Assembly: GCF_014190805.1 (NCBI RefSeq)
Contig: NZ_JACHVQ010000001.1
Coordinates: 434,001-498,000, forward strand
DNA: 64,000 bases
DNA from: Flexivirga oryzae
Lineage (GTDB): Bacteria > Actinomycetota > Actinomycetes > Actinomycetales > Dermatophilaceae
Reading direction: 5' to 3'
The stretch's first letter is position 1. Every line of letters begins with the position of its first letter. The notes under the pieces were generated by a model. It was not told where the DNA came from and did not search any database. It saw only the letters and a program-made list of their open reading frames with translations. Shown piece after piece: positions 43,458-51,747 of the stretch. The position numbers and the translations under genes are program-made.

Positions 43458-44474
43458 TCAATCGTCCCGCTTGCCGAAGCGATCCGCCAGCCGCGGATCG
43501 GTGAGCCACCACGGCTGATCGGTCGCCGGCTCGTCGTCGTCCAGTCCGTCGGTCGCGTCGACCGCGGCGGACGGGGTGGCGGCGGTGACCGCCCGCTCGG
43601 TCTCGGCCCGGTCCAGCTCCGCATCCGCCGCGCGTGCCTCCTCGGCGTCGGTGCGCATCCACTCGATGAAGACCGCGGCGATCATCGGCACCCCGATCGA
43701 CTCGGCGACTGCGAGCAGGGCGCCGCCGGCATACTTCTGGTCCATCGTGTGGCTCAGCCCGCCCCGCAGCGCGTCGGCAGCATGCGAGAATCCCGGGAAG
43801 TGCGGCAGCAGAAAGGAATTGGCCGTCATGACCAGGATGCCGGGCACTGCGTCAGCCACACCGTCGAGGAACGCCAGGAAGGTGCGGATCGGCGGAGTGG
43901 CCCACTCCGGCAGCAGGTCGTCACCGAGGGTCGGCAGCACGTAGAGCAGGCCGACGACCAGCAGTTGCAGGATGAGCAGCGTCCCGATCACCGACGAGCG
44001 GACCGCGTGATCGCCGTACGGGGTGAAGAAGATCGCGAGGATCCCGGCCAGGTCGAGCAGGAAACTGACCGCGGGAAAGGTGAGCAGCCGCCCGAGCCGG
44101 GACTGCAGTGCCCGGTGCACCACCGTGTCCTTGGTGCCGCGCGCGGCGGCGAGCAGCCGCAGCGGATCACCGACCGCGAGTCCGACCGGGGTCACGGTGC
44201 CGATCACCCCGACCTGGGCCGCGAACATCCACAGGAAGGTCTGCCGGTAGACGCCGACCACCCCGCACGTGACGTAGAGGAGTGTCCCCACCCCCAGCAC
44301 CAGGTAGGCCGCGATCCGCCACCACGGCCAGCGCACCCCGCGCCGGCGCGCCTGGACCAGCAGCCACAGGTAGGGGACGAGCAGGAGGAGTGCGAGCACC
44401 ACCCCGACGACGTCGAAACGCCACGAGGTGAACCAACCCGCGGTGGTGAGTGGTCCCGGTGCCAGATCGTTCAC
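43458..44474 (-). CDS. ctaG: Cytochrome c oxidase assembly (CtaG-like) protein
   Basis: A 338-residue polytopic protein of the caa3-type CtaG family, involved in copper delivery or assembly of cytochrome oxidase. It has about seven helices, including VVGVVLALLLLVPYLWLLV and GTLLILQLLVVGLLYVLP, and conserved His-containing loops (NSFLLPHFPGF). The C-terminal 70 residues are an acidic cytoplasmic tail. GTG 44474 is chosen because GATAAT lies 6 bases upstream (leaderless pattern); TTG 44501 would add 9 residues. It is co-transcribed with the HD-domain gene. Confidence 0.88.
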   Translation of the reverse strand: MNDLAPGPLTTAGWFTSWRFDVVGVVLALLLLVPYLWLLVQARRRGVRWPWWRIAAYLVLGVGTLLYVTCGVVGVYRQTFLWMFAAQVGVIGTVTPVGLAVGDPLRLLAAARGTKDTVVHRALQSRLGRLLTFPAVSFLLDLAGILAIFFTPYGDHAVRSSVIGTLLILQLLVVGLLYVLPTLGDDLLPEWATPPIRTFLAFLDGVADAVPGILVMTANSFLLPHFPGFSHAADALRGGLSHTMDQKYAGGALLAVAESIGVPMIAAVFIEWMRTDAEEARAADAELDRAETERAVTAATPSAAVDATDGLDDDEPATDQPWWLTDPRLADRFGKRDD

Positions 44475-44592
44475 CGTCGAATTATCCCCGAGGAACTGCA
44501 ACGTGCGCTGTGGGATGGCCCCGGCGCCCGCGCGCGAGTCGGTCCGTGGACGGCACCGGCCGGGTGTGCGGTCGGCCGATTACCCTGACCGC
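44475..44592. promoter_or_regulatory. Divergent leaderless promoters of ctaG and dapB
   Basis: Minus strand: GATAAT (44486-44481) lies 6 bases before the ctaG GTG. Plus strand: TACCCT (44581-44586) lies 6 bases before the dapB GTG. Neither start has a ribosome site. Confidence 0.55.
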
Positions 44593-45342
44593 GTGACCAC
44601 TTCACTGTCTGTTGCCGTGATCGGAGCCGCCGGACGGATGGGCAGCGCCGCGTGCGCCGCCGTGGAGGGGGCGTCGGACCTCACCCTGGTCGGCCGGTAT
44701 GACGCCGGCGACGACCTCGGGGACCTCGGTGGTGCGGAGGTGGCGGTCGACTTCACCGTTCCGGACGCGTCGCCCGCCAACGTGCGCCACTGTGTGGAGC
44801 ACGGCGTCCACGCGGTCGTCGGCACGACCGGCTGGTCCACCGACCGGCTGGACACGCTGCGTGAACTACTTGCCGACCACGCGTCGGTCGGCGTCCTGAT
44901 CGCCCCCAACTTCGCGGTCGGTGCGCTGCTGATGATGTCGTTCGCCCAGCAGGCCGCCCGGTTCTACGAGTCCGTCGAGATCGTCGAGACGCACCACCCG
45001 GGCAAGGTCGACGCGCCGTCCGGGACCGCAGCACGCACCGCCGAGCTGATCGCCCGGGCCCGCGCCGAGGCCGGCGTCGGACCGGTGCCCGACGCCACGG
45101 AGTCCGACCCGTTGGGCGCCCGCGGCGGGGACGTCGACGGCATCCGGGTGCACTCACAGCGGCTGCGGGGCCGCGTGGCGCACCAGGAGATCTCGTTCGG
45201 TGCCGAGGGCGAGGCCCTCACGATCCGGCACGACTCCTTCGACCGGGTCAGCTTCATGCCCGGTGTGCTCGCCGGGGTGCGTGCGGTGCCCGAGCACCCG
45301 GGGTTGACGGTGGGCCTGGAGCACTTCCTCGGTCTCGGCTGA
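44593..45342 (+). CDS. dapB: 4-Hydroxy-tetrahydrodipicolinate reductase
   Basis: A 249-residue NAD(P)H-dependent reductase of the lysine and diaminopimelate pathway, acting one step after DapA. The nucleotide site is VIGAAGRMGSA, and the substrate-binding HHPGKVDAPSGTA contains the catalytic Lys. The start GTG is supported by the adjacent -10-like TACCCT. It is not next to dapA, which lies 10 kb downstream in this window with thyA and rnj. Confidence 0.96.
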   Translation: MTTSLSVAVIGAAGRMGSAACAAVEGASDLTLVGRYDAGDDLGDLGGAEVAVDFTVPDASPANVRHCVEHGVHAVVGTTGWSTDRLDTLRELLADHASVGVLIAPNFAVGALLMMSFAQQAARFYESVEIVETHHPGKVDAPSGTAARTAELIARARAEAGVGPVPDATESDPLGARGGDVDGIRVHSQRLRGRVAHQEISFGAEGEALTIRHDSFDRVSFMPGVLAGVRAVPEHPGLTVGLEHFLGLG

Positions 45343-45408
45343 CCGCACGGGGCGACGTATCCTCGGGAGAGGTCCGTGTCGCGCGCACGGACGGGACAGG
45401 AGCCTCCG

Positions 45409-46140
45409 ATGGCCGAACCCACTCTCATCGGCTCAGTGCAGCGCGCCCTGCGATTGCTGGAAGCCGTTGCCGCGAGCGAGGATCCGGTGTCCGCCAAGAG
45501 CCTGGCCAGGATGGTCGGGCTGCCGCTGCCCACCACCTACCACCTGCTGCGCACCCTGGTGCACGAGGGCTATCTACGCAAGCTGACCGAGGGGTATGCG
45601 CTCGGCCCGCTCGCCGCGATCACCGGCGGGACGGCGAAACAGGCCCTGCTGCCGCGGGTGCGCCCGGTGCTCAAGTCGTTGCGTGACGAGGTCCGCGGTG
45701 CGACCTACCTGTCGATCTACAGCGAGGGCGAGATCCGGCTGGTCGACATCGCGGACGGCCCCGACGCACCGTGCGTCGACCTGTGGGTCGGCATCCAGGA
45801 CTCCGGCCACGCAACAGCTTTCGGCAAGTGCATCCTCGCCGCGCTGCCGACCCCGGAGCGCGACGACTACATCGGTCGGCACCAGCTCTACGACCTGACA
45901 CCGAACACCATCACCGACCGGCGGGTCCTGGCACGCAGCCTGGAGCACCCGAGCGAGATCTGGGCGGACAGCGAGGAGTACCTGCTCGGCACCTCCTGTC
46001 TGGCGGCACCGATCCGGTCCGGGGACGTCGTCGGCGCCGTCGCGGTGTCCCTGCCGTCCCGCCGACCGGTGGACGCCTCGCACTCCGCGGCGTTGCGCCG
46101 GGCGGCCCGGCGGTTGGGCTGGGCCGTCGCTGTGAGCTAG
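45409..46140 (+). CDS. IclR-family transcriptional regulator
   Basis: A 243-residue regulator with an N-terminal winged helix (SVQRALRLLEAVAASEDPVS, LARMVGLPLPTTYHLLRTL) and a C-terminal effector domain (GHATAFGKCILAALP, CLAAPIRSGDVVGAVAVSLP). AGGAG lies 6 bases before ATG 45409. It is transcribed toward, and lies 78 bases before, the E1 operon, which it most likely controls in response to an acid or ketone substrate. Confidence 0.93.
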   Translation: MAEPTLIGSVQRALRLLEAVAASEDPVSAKSLARMVGLPLPTTYHLLRTLVHEGYLRKLTEGYALGPLAAITGGTAKQALLPRVRPVLKSLRDEVRGATYLSIYSEGEIRLVDIADGPDAPCVDLWVGIQDSGHATAFGKCILAALPTPERDDYIGRHQLYDLTPNTITDRRVLARSLEHPSEIWADSEEYLLGTSCLAAPIRSGDVVGAVAVSLPSRRPVDASHSAALRRAARRLGWAVAVS

Positions 46141-46218
46141 ATCACCATTTGAAAAATCCGGTCTGTCGGCGGGCGGCCGTTCCGGAGCACGATGGAGTTC
46201 TCGGCCAAGGAGGATTCC

Positions 46219-47193
46219 ATGGAAGCCAGCGACCAGCGAGCACTGTTCGACCAGATGGTGCTGATCCGCACCTTCGAAGAAGCGATCCTGCGTGAATATC
46301 ACGCCGACAAGTCACCCGCCTTCGACATCGGAGCCGGGCTCATCCCGGGTGAGATGCACCTGTCCGCGGGGCAGGAGCCGGTCGCGGCCGGCGTGTGCGC
46401 CCACCTCACCACCGACGACGCGGTCACCGCGACCCACCGCCCGCACCACTTCGCCATCGCGCACGGTGTCGACCTCGACGCGATGACCGCCGAGATCTTC
46501 GGCCGGGTCGACGGGCTCGGGAAGGGCCGCGGCGGGCACATGCACCTCTTCGATCCCGCCACCCACTTCTCCTGCTCGGGCATCATCGCCGAGGGCTACC
46601 CCGCGGCCGCCGGCCAGGCGCTCGCCTTCAAGAAACGCGGGACCGACCAGGTCGCGGTGGCCGTGACCGGTGAGGGTGCCACCAACGCCGGCGGGTTCCA
46701 CGAGGCAGTCAACCTCGCCGCGTTGTGGAAGCTGCCGGTCGTCTTCGTGGTGGAGGACAACGACTGGGGCATCTCGGTGCCGCGCGCGGCGTCGACGCCG
46801 GTCGACTCGAACGCCGATCGCGCTGCGGCATACGGCATCCCAGGTGTTCGCGTCGAGGACAACGACGTCGAGGCCGTGTATGACGCGGCCGGCGAGGCCG
46901 TCGCGCGCGCCCGCGCGGGTGGCGGCCCGACGCTGCTGGAGGTGCACACGCTGCGCCTCTGGGGGCACTTCGAGGGCGACGCCCAGGGCTACCGGCCCGA
47001 CCTGGAGACGGTGCCTGCCAAGGACCCGATCCCGGCGTACGAGGCGCTGCTGCGTGAGCAGGGCGCCCTCGACGACGCCGCCGTCGAAGCCGCCCACAAG
47101 AGCGCGCAGGACGCGGTGGAGACCGCGATCGCGTTCGCCAAGGCGAGTGCCGAGCCCGACGCCGGCTCCGTCCGTGACTACGTATTCGCCTGA
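46219..47193 (+). CDS. Thiamine-diphosphate E1 alpha subunit (acetoin/2-oxoacid dehydrogenase type)
   Basis: A 324-residue subunit with the thiamine diphosphate motif GEGATNAGGFHEAVNLAALW and metal ligand Asn in VVEDNDWG, plus the GKGRGGHMHLFD loop typical of AcoA/PdhA. It decarboxylates a 2-oxoacid or cleaves acetoin and passes the acyl group to a lipoyl domain. AAGGAGG precedes ATG 46219. It is the first gene of a three-gene operon with E1 beta and a free lipoyl domain. AcoA-type is the closest look, but substrate cannot be settled. Confidence 0.92.
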   Translation: MEASDQRALFDQMVLIRTFEEAILREYHADKSPAFDIGAGLIPGEMHLSAGQEPVAAGVCAHLTTDDAVTATHRPHHFAIAHGVDLDAMTAEIFGRVDGLGKGRGGHMHLFDPATHFSCSGIIAEGYPAAAGQALAFKKRGTDQVAVAVTGEGATNAGGFHEAVNLAALWKLPVVFVVEDNDWGISVPRAASTPVDSNADRAAAYGIPGVRVEDNDVEAVYDAAGEAVARARAGGGPTLLEVHTLRLWGHFEGDAQGYRPDLETVPAKDPIPAYEALLREQGALDDAAVEAAHKSAQDAVETAIAFAKASAEPDAGSVRDYVFA

Positions 47194-47211
47194 GACGGAG
47201 AGGATTTCGTG

Positions 47212-48240
47212 ATGACAACCATGACCGAGCAGCCGACTCGTCGGCTCAACACAGCCAAGGCGATGGTCGAGGCGATCGCTACCGAGATGGAGCGCGACGA
47301 CAACGTCTTCGTCCTCGGTGAGGACGTCGGGGCGTATGGCGGGATCTTCTCGTCCACGACGGGCCTGCTGGACCGGTTCGGCCCCGAGCGGGTGATGGAC
47401 ACCCCGATCTCGGAGACCGGCTTCATCGGGGCCGCGATCGGCGCCGCGACCGAAGGCATGCGACCCATCGTCGAGCTGATGTTCGTCGACTTCTTCGGCG
47501 TCTGCATGGACCAGATCTACAACCACATGGCCAAGATCCACTTCGAGTCCGGCGGCAACGTCAAGGTGCCGATGGTGCTCATGACGGCCGTCGGCGGCGG
47601 CTACTCCGACGGCGCGCAGCACTCGCAGTGCCTGTGGGGCACCTTCGCGCACCTGCCCGGCATGAAGGTCGTCGTGCCGAGCAACCCGGCGGACGCGGCG
47701 GGCCTGATGACCGCCGCCATCCGCGACGACAACCCGGTGGTCTTCATGTTCCACAAGGGCGTGATGGGCCTGCCGTGGATGAAGAAGAACCCGCGCTCGA
47801 TCGGCCCGGTGCCGACCGGTGAGCACGTCGTCGAGATCGGCAAGGCGGCGACACCACGCTCCGGTTCGGACGTCACCGTCGTCACCCTGTCGCTGTCGGT
47901 GCACCACGCGCTCGACGTGGCGGACGAGCTGGCCGGTGACGGCGTCGACGTGGAGGTGCTCGACCTGCGCAGCATCGTGCCGCTGGACACCGAGGCGATC
48001 ATCGAGTCGGTGTCCCGCACCGGGCGCCTCGTCATCGTCGACGAGGACTACCAGTCGTTCGGGCTGTCCGGTGAGATCGCCGCACGGATCGCCGAGCACG
48101 ACCCGAGCCTGCTCCGCGCGCCGATCCGCCGGGTGGCCGTGCCGGACGTGCCCATCCCGTACTCGCGATCGCTGGAATACGCCGCACTGCCGACCCCTGC
48201 CCGGATCAAGGCAGCGATCCTCGAAGCGGTGGGGCGATGA
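47212..48240 (+). CDS. Thiamine-diphosphate E1 beta subunit
   Basis: A 342-residue partner of the preceding E1 alpha. Conserved elements include EDVGAYGGIFSSTTGL, the cofactor-side DTPISETGFIGAAIGAA, and the C-terminal transketolase fold (VLDLRSIVPLDTEAI, VIVDEDYQSFGLSGEIA). GGAGAGGA lies before the tandem starts GTG 47209 and ATG 47212; ATG 47221 is also possible. Its stop overlaps the lipoyl-domain gene (ATGA). The alpha-beta subunits form the usual heterotetramer. Confidence 0.93.
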   Translation: MTTMTEQPTRRLNTAKAMVEAIATEMERDDNVFVLGEDVGAYGGIFSSTTGLLDRFGPERVMDTPISETGFIGAAIGAATEGMRPIVELMFVDFFGVCMDQIYNHMAKIHFESGGNVKVPMVLMTAVGGGYSDGAQHSQCLWGTFAHLPGMKVVVPSNPADAAGLMTAAIRDDNPVVFMFHKGVMGLPWMKKNPRSIGPVPTGEHVVEIGKAATPRSGSDVTVVTLSLSVHHALDVADELAGDGVDVEVLDLRSIVPLDTEAIIESVSRTGRLVIVDEDYQSFGLSGEIAARIAEHDPSLLRAPIRRVAVPDVPIPYSRSLEYAALPTPARIKAAILEAVGR

Positions 48241-48470
48241 CCGACGTTCTGTTTCCACAGATCTCGCAGAAGGACCCGGAGGCACAGGGCACGCTGGCCA
48301 CCTGGTTCGCGGACGACGGCAGCGCCGTGACCGAGGGCGACCTGCTCGCTGAGGTCGCCGTCGACAAGGTCGACATGGAGGTGCTGGCACCGTGCAGCGG
48401 CACGCTGACCCACGCTGCGGAGGAGGGCGCGGTGCTGGTCCAGGGCGCGGTCATCGGGTCGGTCAGCTGA
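48237..48470 (+). CDS. Stand-alone lipoyl-domain protein
   Basis: A 77-residue protein that is nothing but a lipoyl/biotinyl carrier domain. The modification site is Lys44 in AVDKVDMEVLAP. It would carry acyl groups or reducing equivalents on a swinging lipoyl arm. In normal complexes this domain is fused to the E2 acyltransferase core; here no peripheral-binding or catalytic E2 domain follows, and no E3 gene is adjacent. The ATG overlaps the E1 beta stop, so production is coupled to E1. Confidence 0.9.
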   Translation: MTDVLFPQISQKDPEAQGTLATWFADDGSAVTEGDLLAEVAVDKVDMEVLAPCSGTLTHAAEEGAVLVQGAVIGSVS

Positions 48471-48516
48471 GCGGTGCCCGTGGGCGGTCGGGGTGCGCTG
48501 TGCTTGGCTTGGCGGT

Positions 48517-49242
48517 ATGGCGACTCCGACCGCACCGCTGATCCTCACCGTCATCCGCAACGACAAGGGCAGCGGCCCCGGCCGCATCCTGGACTGGGCC
48601 GACGCGGCGGGCGTCGCCGTCGAGCTGCGCAAGGCCGACGAGGGTGACCAGATCCCTTCCGCCGCAGCGGGACTCGATGCCCTCATCCTGCTCGGTGGCG
48701 GCTTCCTGCCGGACGCCGACGAGGAGCACCCGTGGCTGCCCGCCGAGCGCGCGCTCGTCCAGGACTGCCTCGACACGCGGGTGCCGGTGCTCGGGATCTG
48801 TCTCGGCGCGCAGCTGCTCGCGCACGTCGGCGGTGGCCAGGTCGAGGGTGACCACGGCCTGCCGGAGAAGGGCGTCACCGAGCTGACACCGCAGCCCGAC
48901 GCAGTGGATGACGTTCTGTTCCAGTCGTTCTCCGGACCGGCCCGGGGCGTTGAGAGTCACCGCGACCAGATCACCCGGCTGCCGGCGACGGCCCGGCTGC
49001 TGATGTCCAGCGACCGATGCCGCAACCAGGCGTTCCGGCTCGGTGACGTCGCGTGGGCCACCCAGTGGCACCCCGAGTCGAGCGCCGAGCGGGTGGCCGG
49101 GTGGGAGGAGGACAAGCTGCGGGACCTCGGCTTCGACCCGGCCGTGGTCAAGCAGACCGCCCAGGAGCACGCCGAGGAGCTCGAGGACACCTGGCACGCC
49201 TTCTTCGAGCGGTTCCTCGCCGTCGTCCGTGCGCGAGTCTGA
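48517..49242 (+). CDS. Class I glutamine amidotransferase-like protein
   Basis: A 241-residue GATase of the GMP-synthase-like group (COG0518). The nucleophile is Cys in LGICLGAQLLAH near residue 95, and the His-Glu pair is in WATQWHPESSAE near 185. Relatives hydrolyse glutamine or gamma-glutamyl bonds; the partner is unknown. ATG 48517 has no clear ribosome site. Its TGA stop is the first three bases of a 60-base palindrome shared with the convergent phosphatase. Confidence 0.87.
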   Translation: MATPTAPLILTVIRNDKGSGPGRILDWADAAGVAVELRKADEGDQIPSAAAGLDALILLGGGFLPDADEEHPWLPAERALVQDCLDTRVPVLGICLGAQLLAHVGGGQVEGDHGLPEKGVTELTPQPDAVDDVLFQSFSGPARGVESHRDQITRLPATARLLMSSDRCRNQAFRLGDVAWATQWHPESSAERVAGWEEDKLRDLGFDPAVVKQTAQEHAEELEDTWHAFFERFLAVVRARV

Positions 49243-49299
49243 CGGTCCGATTCACCGCTGACGGCCGAATTCGACCGTCAACCGTGAATTCGACCGTCA
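49240..49299. repeat. Palindrome supplying both convergent stop codons (REP-like, copy 2)
   Basis: An imperfect 60-base palindrome with ends TGACGG and CCGTCA, inner arms TGACGG and CCGTCA, and GAATTC near the centre. Its first three bases are the TGA of the amidotransferase, and its last three, read on the other strand, are the TGA of the phosphatase. It is homologous to 4840-4910. Confidence 0.9.
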
Positions 49300-50076
49300 C
49301 CCAATGAGTTTGGCACGCAACCGGTCGATCTGCGGCTCGGTCCACCCGGCCGATGTCAGCCAGCCCGGCACGGACCCGAAGCGCTCGTCGATCGCCTCGA
49401 GCACCCGGCTGATCGTCTCCGGCCGCGAGTGGTGCGCGGTCATCGGGACGTCCCGCAGGTTGTCGGCGTAGCCCGGCAGGGTCTCCAGCCGGCGGACGAT
49501 CCGCTCGGTGCGCTCGGTGCTGGCGACGTAGTCGGCGACGATCTCCTCCCGCGGCACGCCGGCGACCGACAGGGCCATCGCCACGATGGTCCCGGTGCGG
49601 TCCTTGCCAGCCGCGCAGTGCACGACCGTCGCGCCGTCGCTCGTGCCGATGACATCCAGCGCCGCCGCGACCGAGTCGGGGCGCCGCTCCAGGTAGCCGA
49701 GGTAGTGGCTGGCGCGGGCGTTCTCGTCCCGCTTCGGCTCCTCCGCCTTGTGCCAGGGCAGCACGAGCACGTCGCGGGCGTCGATGTCCTTGTCGTCCGG
49801 GAACAGCGACAGGTGGTGGTGCGTGACCGTGCCGACCTGCTGCAGCGGTCCCGGCCCGGTGATCTTCAGCTCGACGTCGCTGCGCAGGTCGACGATGTCG
49901 GTGACACCGCGCTCGGTCACCAGGGCTCGTATGTCGGCGGCGGTGAGATCCTGCAGGTTGTCCGAGCGCAGCAGCCGGCCGGGCTGCACCCGGTGCCCGT
50001 CCGACGTCGGCAGTCCACCGAGGTCGCGCATGTTCACGACACCGTCGAGCTCGATCCAGGAGGGGTGAGTCGTCAC
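49297..50076 (-). CDS. Tyrosine-protein phosphatase
   Basis: A 259-residue Y_phosphatase3-type enzyme (PtpB-like). The catalytic P-loop HCAAGKDRTGTIVA lies near residue 150, and the N-terminal NMRDLGGLPTSDGHRV and RLLRSDNLQDLT match the family start. It may act on phosphotyrosine or phosphoinositides. GTG 50076 has TACGGT 6 bases upstream, a leaderless pattern, and the family begins at about this residue. It stands alone on the minus strand, its 3' end inside a palindrome. Confidence 0.92.
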   Translation of the reverse strand: MTTHPSWIELDGVVNMRDLGGLPTSDGHRVQPGRLLRSDNLQDLTAADIRALVTERGVTDIVDLRSDVELKITGPGPLQQVGTVTHHHLSLFPDDKDIDARDVLVLPWHKAEEPKRDENARASHYLGYLERRPDSVAAALDVIGTSDGATVVHCAAGKDRTGTIVAMALSVAGVPREEIVADYVASTERTERIVRRLETLPGYADNLRDVPMTAHHSRPETISRVLEAIDERFGSVPGWLTSAGWTEPQIDRLRAKLIG

Positions 50077-50093
50077 CGTTCCACCGTAGAACG

Positions 50094-50408
50094 TCAGCCG
50101 ATGCCGGCCGCACGCAGGAGCGCCGCGGTCGCAGCGGCAGCGACGACGACGACGAGGAAGGGCGCGCGCAACAGCAGGCACACGATGGCGACGGCGAGCC
50201 CGGCCGCACGGGCGTCGAACGCGAACGATCCGCTGCCGGAGGTGAAGGTCTGCACCGCGATGAGCGCCGACAGCAGCGCGACCGGCAGGTAGTGCATGAC
50301 CCTGTCGGTCAGCGGGTGGTCGAGCACGGCCTGCGGCACGACATACCCGGCGAACTTGGTGACGAACGACAGCGCGCTCGCCAGCAGCACGGTGGTCCAG
50401 AGGCTCAT
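50094..50408 (-). CDS. azlD: AzlD-family membrane protein
   Basis: A 104-residue protein with four hydrophobic helices and the conserved TKFAGYVVPQ and VMHYLPVALLSALIAVQ. AzlD is the small partner of AzlC in exporters of branched-chain amino acids (BrnFE type). ATG 50408 overlaps the azlC stop by 4 bases, so the pair is coupled. Confidence 0.92.
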   Translation of the reverse strand: MSLWTTVLLASALSFVTKFAGYVVPQAVLDHPLTDRVMHYLPVALLSALIAVQTFTSGSGSFAFDARAAGLAVAIVCLLLRAPFLVVVVAAAATAALLRAAGIG

Positions 50409-51115
50409 ATGGTGTCCGCCGAGGTGATCGAGCGGTCGGGCAGGAAGCCCGCGACGACCGCGGCGAGGGCGGCGACGAGCACGGGTATGCCGGACGCGGT
50501 GTGCGGTGAGACGAGCAGCGCGATCAGGCCGGCGGCGACCGCGACCAGTTGCGCCCGCCGGTTGTTCAGGCGGGACCAGACGAGGGCGCAGAACGCGGCC
50601 GGCGCGGCGGCATCCAGCCCGAAGCGCGCCGGGTCGCCCATGGCGTTGCCGAGGACGGCGCCGACCGCGGACATCGAACCCCACAGGACGTAGACGGACA
50701 GGCCGGTCCACCAGAAGCCGACCCGGGAGAGGGTGCGGTCGGGTTGGGTGATGGACACCGCGGTCGACTCGTCGATCGTCAACTGCGCGGCCAGCACCCG
50801 GCGCCACCCGGTCTCCTGCAGCAGTTTGCTGACCTGCAGCCCGTAGAAACCGTTGCGCAGGCCGAGCAGCGTGGAGGTGCCGACTGCGCTCGCGCCCGAG
50901 CCGCCCGCGCCGATGACCCCGACGAGGGCGAACTGCGAGCCGCCGCTGAACAGCAGCAGCGACAGCAGCACGGCCTGCCAGAGGTTCAGGCCGGCAGCGA
51001 CCGCGAGCGCGCCGTAGCTGATGCCGTACGCACCGGTGGCGACACCGACCCAGATCCCTTTACGGGCAACGGATTTCGGTGTCGCGGCAACTGCTTCCGG
51101 GGGTATGGCGCTCAC
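50405..51115 (-). CDS. azlC: AzlC-family branched-chain amino acid exporter subunit
   Basis: A 236-residue, roughly seven-helix protein with the family pattern GAYGISYGALAVAAGLNLWQ, LLFSGGSQFALVGV and LLGLRNGFYGLQVS. With AzlD it forms an exporter for branched-chain amino acids or related compounds. GTG 51115 overlaps the stop of the GNAT gene (GTGA), making GNAT-azlC-azlD one operon. Confidence 0.93.
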   Translation of the reverse strand: MSAIPPEAVAATPKSVARKGIWVGVATGAYGISYGALAVAAGLNLWQAVLLSLLLFSGGSQFALVGVIGAGGSGASAVGTSTLLGLRNGFYGLQVSKLLQETGWRRVLAAQLTIDESTAVSITQPDRTLSRVGFWWTGLSVYVLWGSMSAVGAVLGNAMGDPARFGLDAAAPAAFCALVWSRLNNRRAQLVAVAAGLIALLVSPHTASGIPVLVAALAAVVAGFLPDRSITSADTI

Positions 51116-51666
51116 GGTTCGTCGGGCCCGGGGGGTTCCGACAGTGCGGCGGTGAGGCGGACCTCCCGTGCCGTCCGGCCGTCCGCGGCGACCACCCGGT
51201 CCCGCCAGGCGCCGTCCGGCTCCAGGCCGGCCGAGGCCAGGAAGGCGCGGGCCTGCTCCGCATCGTTCAGCACCCACATGCTGACGCTCGCGAAGTCGCC
51301 GGCGTGCAGCGTGTCGACCGCGGCGTTGAGCAGCCGCGAGCCGTTGCCGTGACCCCGGCTGTCGGGGGCGACCCCGAGCGCGTAGATCTCGCCGGTCCCG
51401 GGATCCGGCTCGTCGCCGACCGCCGGACCGATGGCCGCGAAACCGACCACCGTCTCGCCCTCGGTCGCCACCAGCAGGCGATGCAGCGGTGACGGCGGGG
51501 ACTGCAGCGACTCACGCCAGGCCGGCTCGAACGCCTCCGGGGTGAACGCGTCGCGCACCTCGGCGTCGACCAGGTCGCCGTACGCGTTGCGCCATACGGC
51601 GGCCTGTACGTGCGCGACCGCGGGCACGTCGGCGGCTCGTGCGGTCCGGACACCGGTGTCACTCAT
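51112..51666 (-). CDS. GNAT N-acetyltransferase
   Basis: A 184-residue acetyltransferase with the GNAT core EIYALGVAPDSRGHGNGSRL and the C-terminal WVLNDAEQARAFLASAGL. It may acetylate an amino acid or analogue exported by the coupled AzlCD pair, but the substrate is not evident. The ATG at 51666 has GAGGAG 15 bases upstream, too far for a strong site. Confidence 0.88.
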   Translation of the reverse strand: MSDTGVRTARAADVPAVAHVQAAVWRNAYGDLVDAEVRDAFTPEAFEPAWRESLQSPPSPLHRLLVATEGETVVGFAAIGPAVGDEPDPGTGEIYALGVAPDSRGHGNGSRLLNAAVDTLHAGDFASVSMWVLNDAEQARAFLASAGLEPDGAWRDRVVAADGRTAREVRLTAALSEPPGPDEP

Positions 51667-51747
51667 TCGGCCAGTTTTTCACTCCTCGGATCGGCCCCGT
51701 CGCGCGGTGGTGCTGCGCGTCCCGCGCGACCGGTCTGAGAAACTTCG

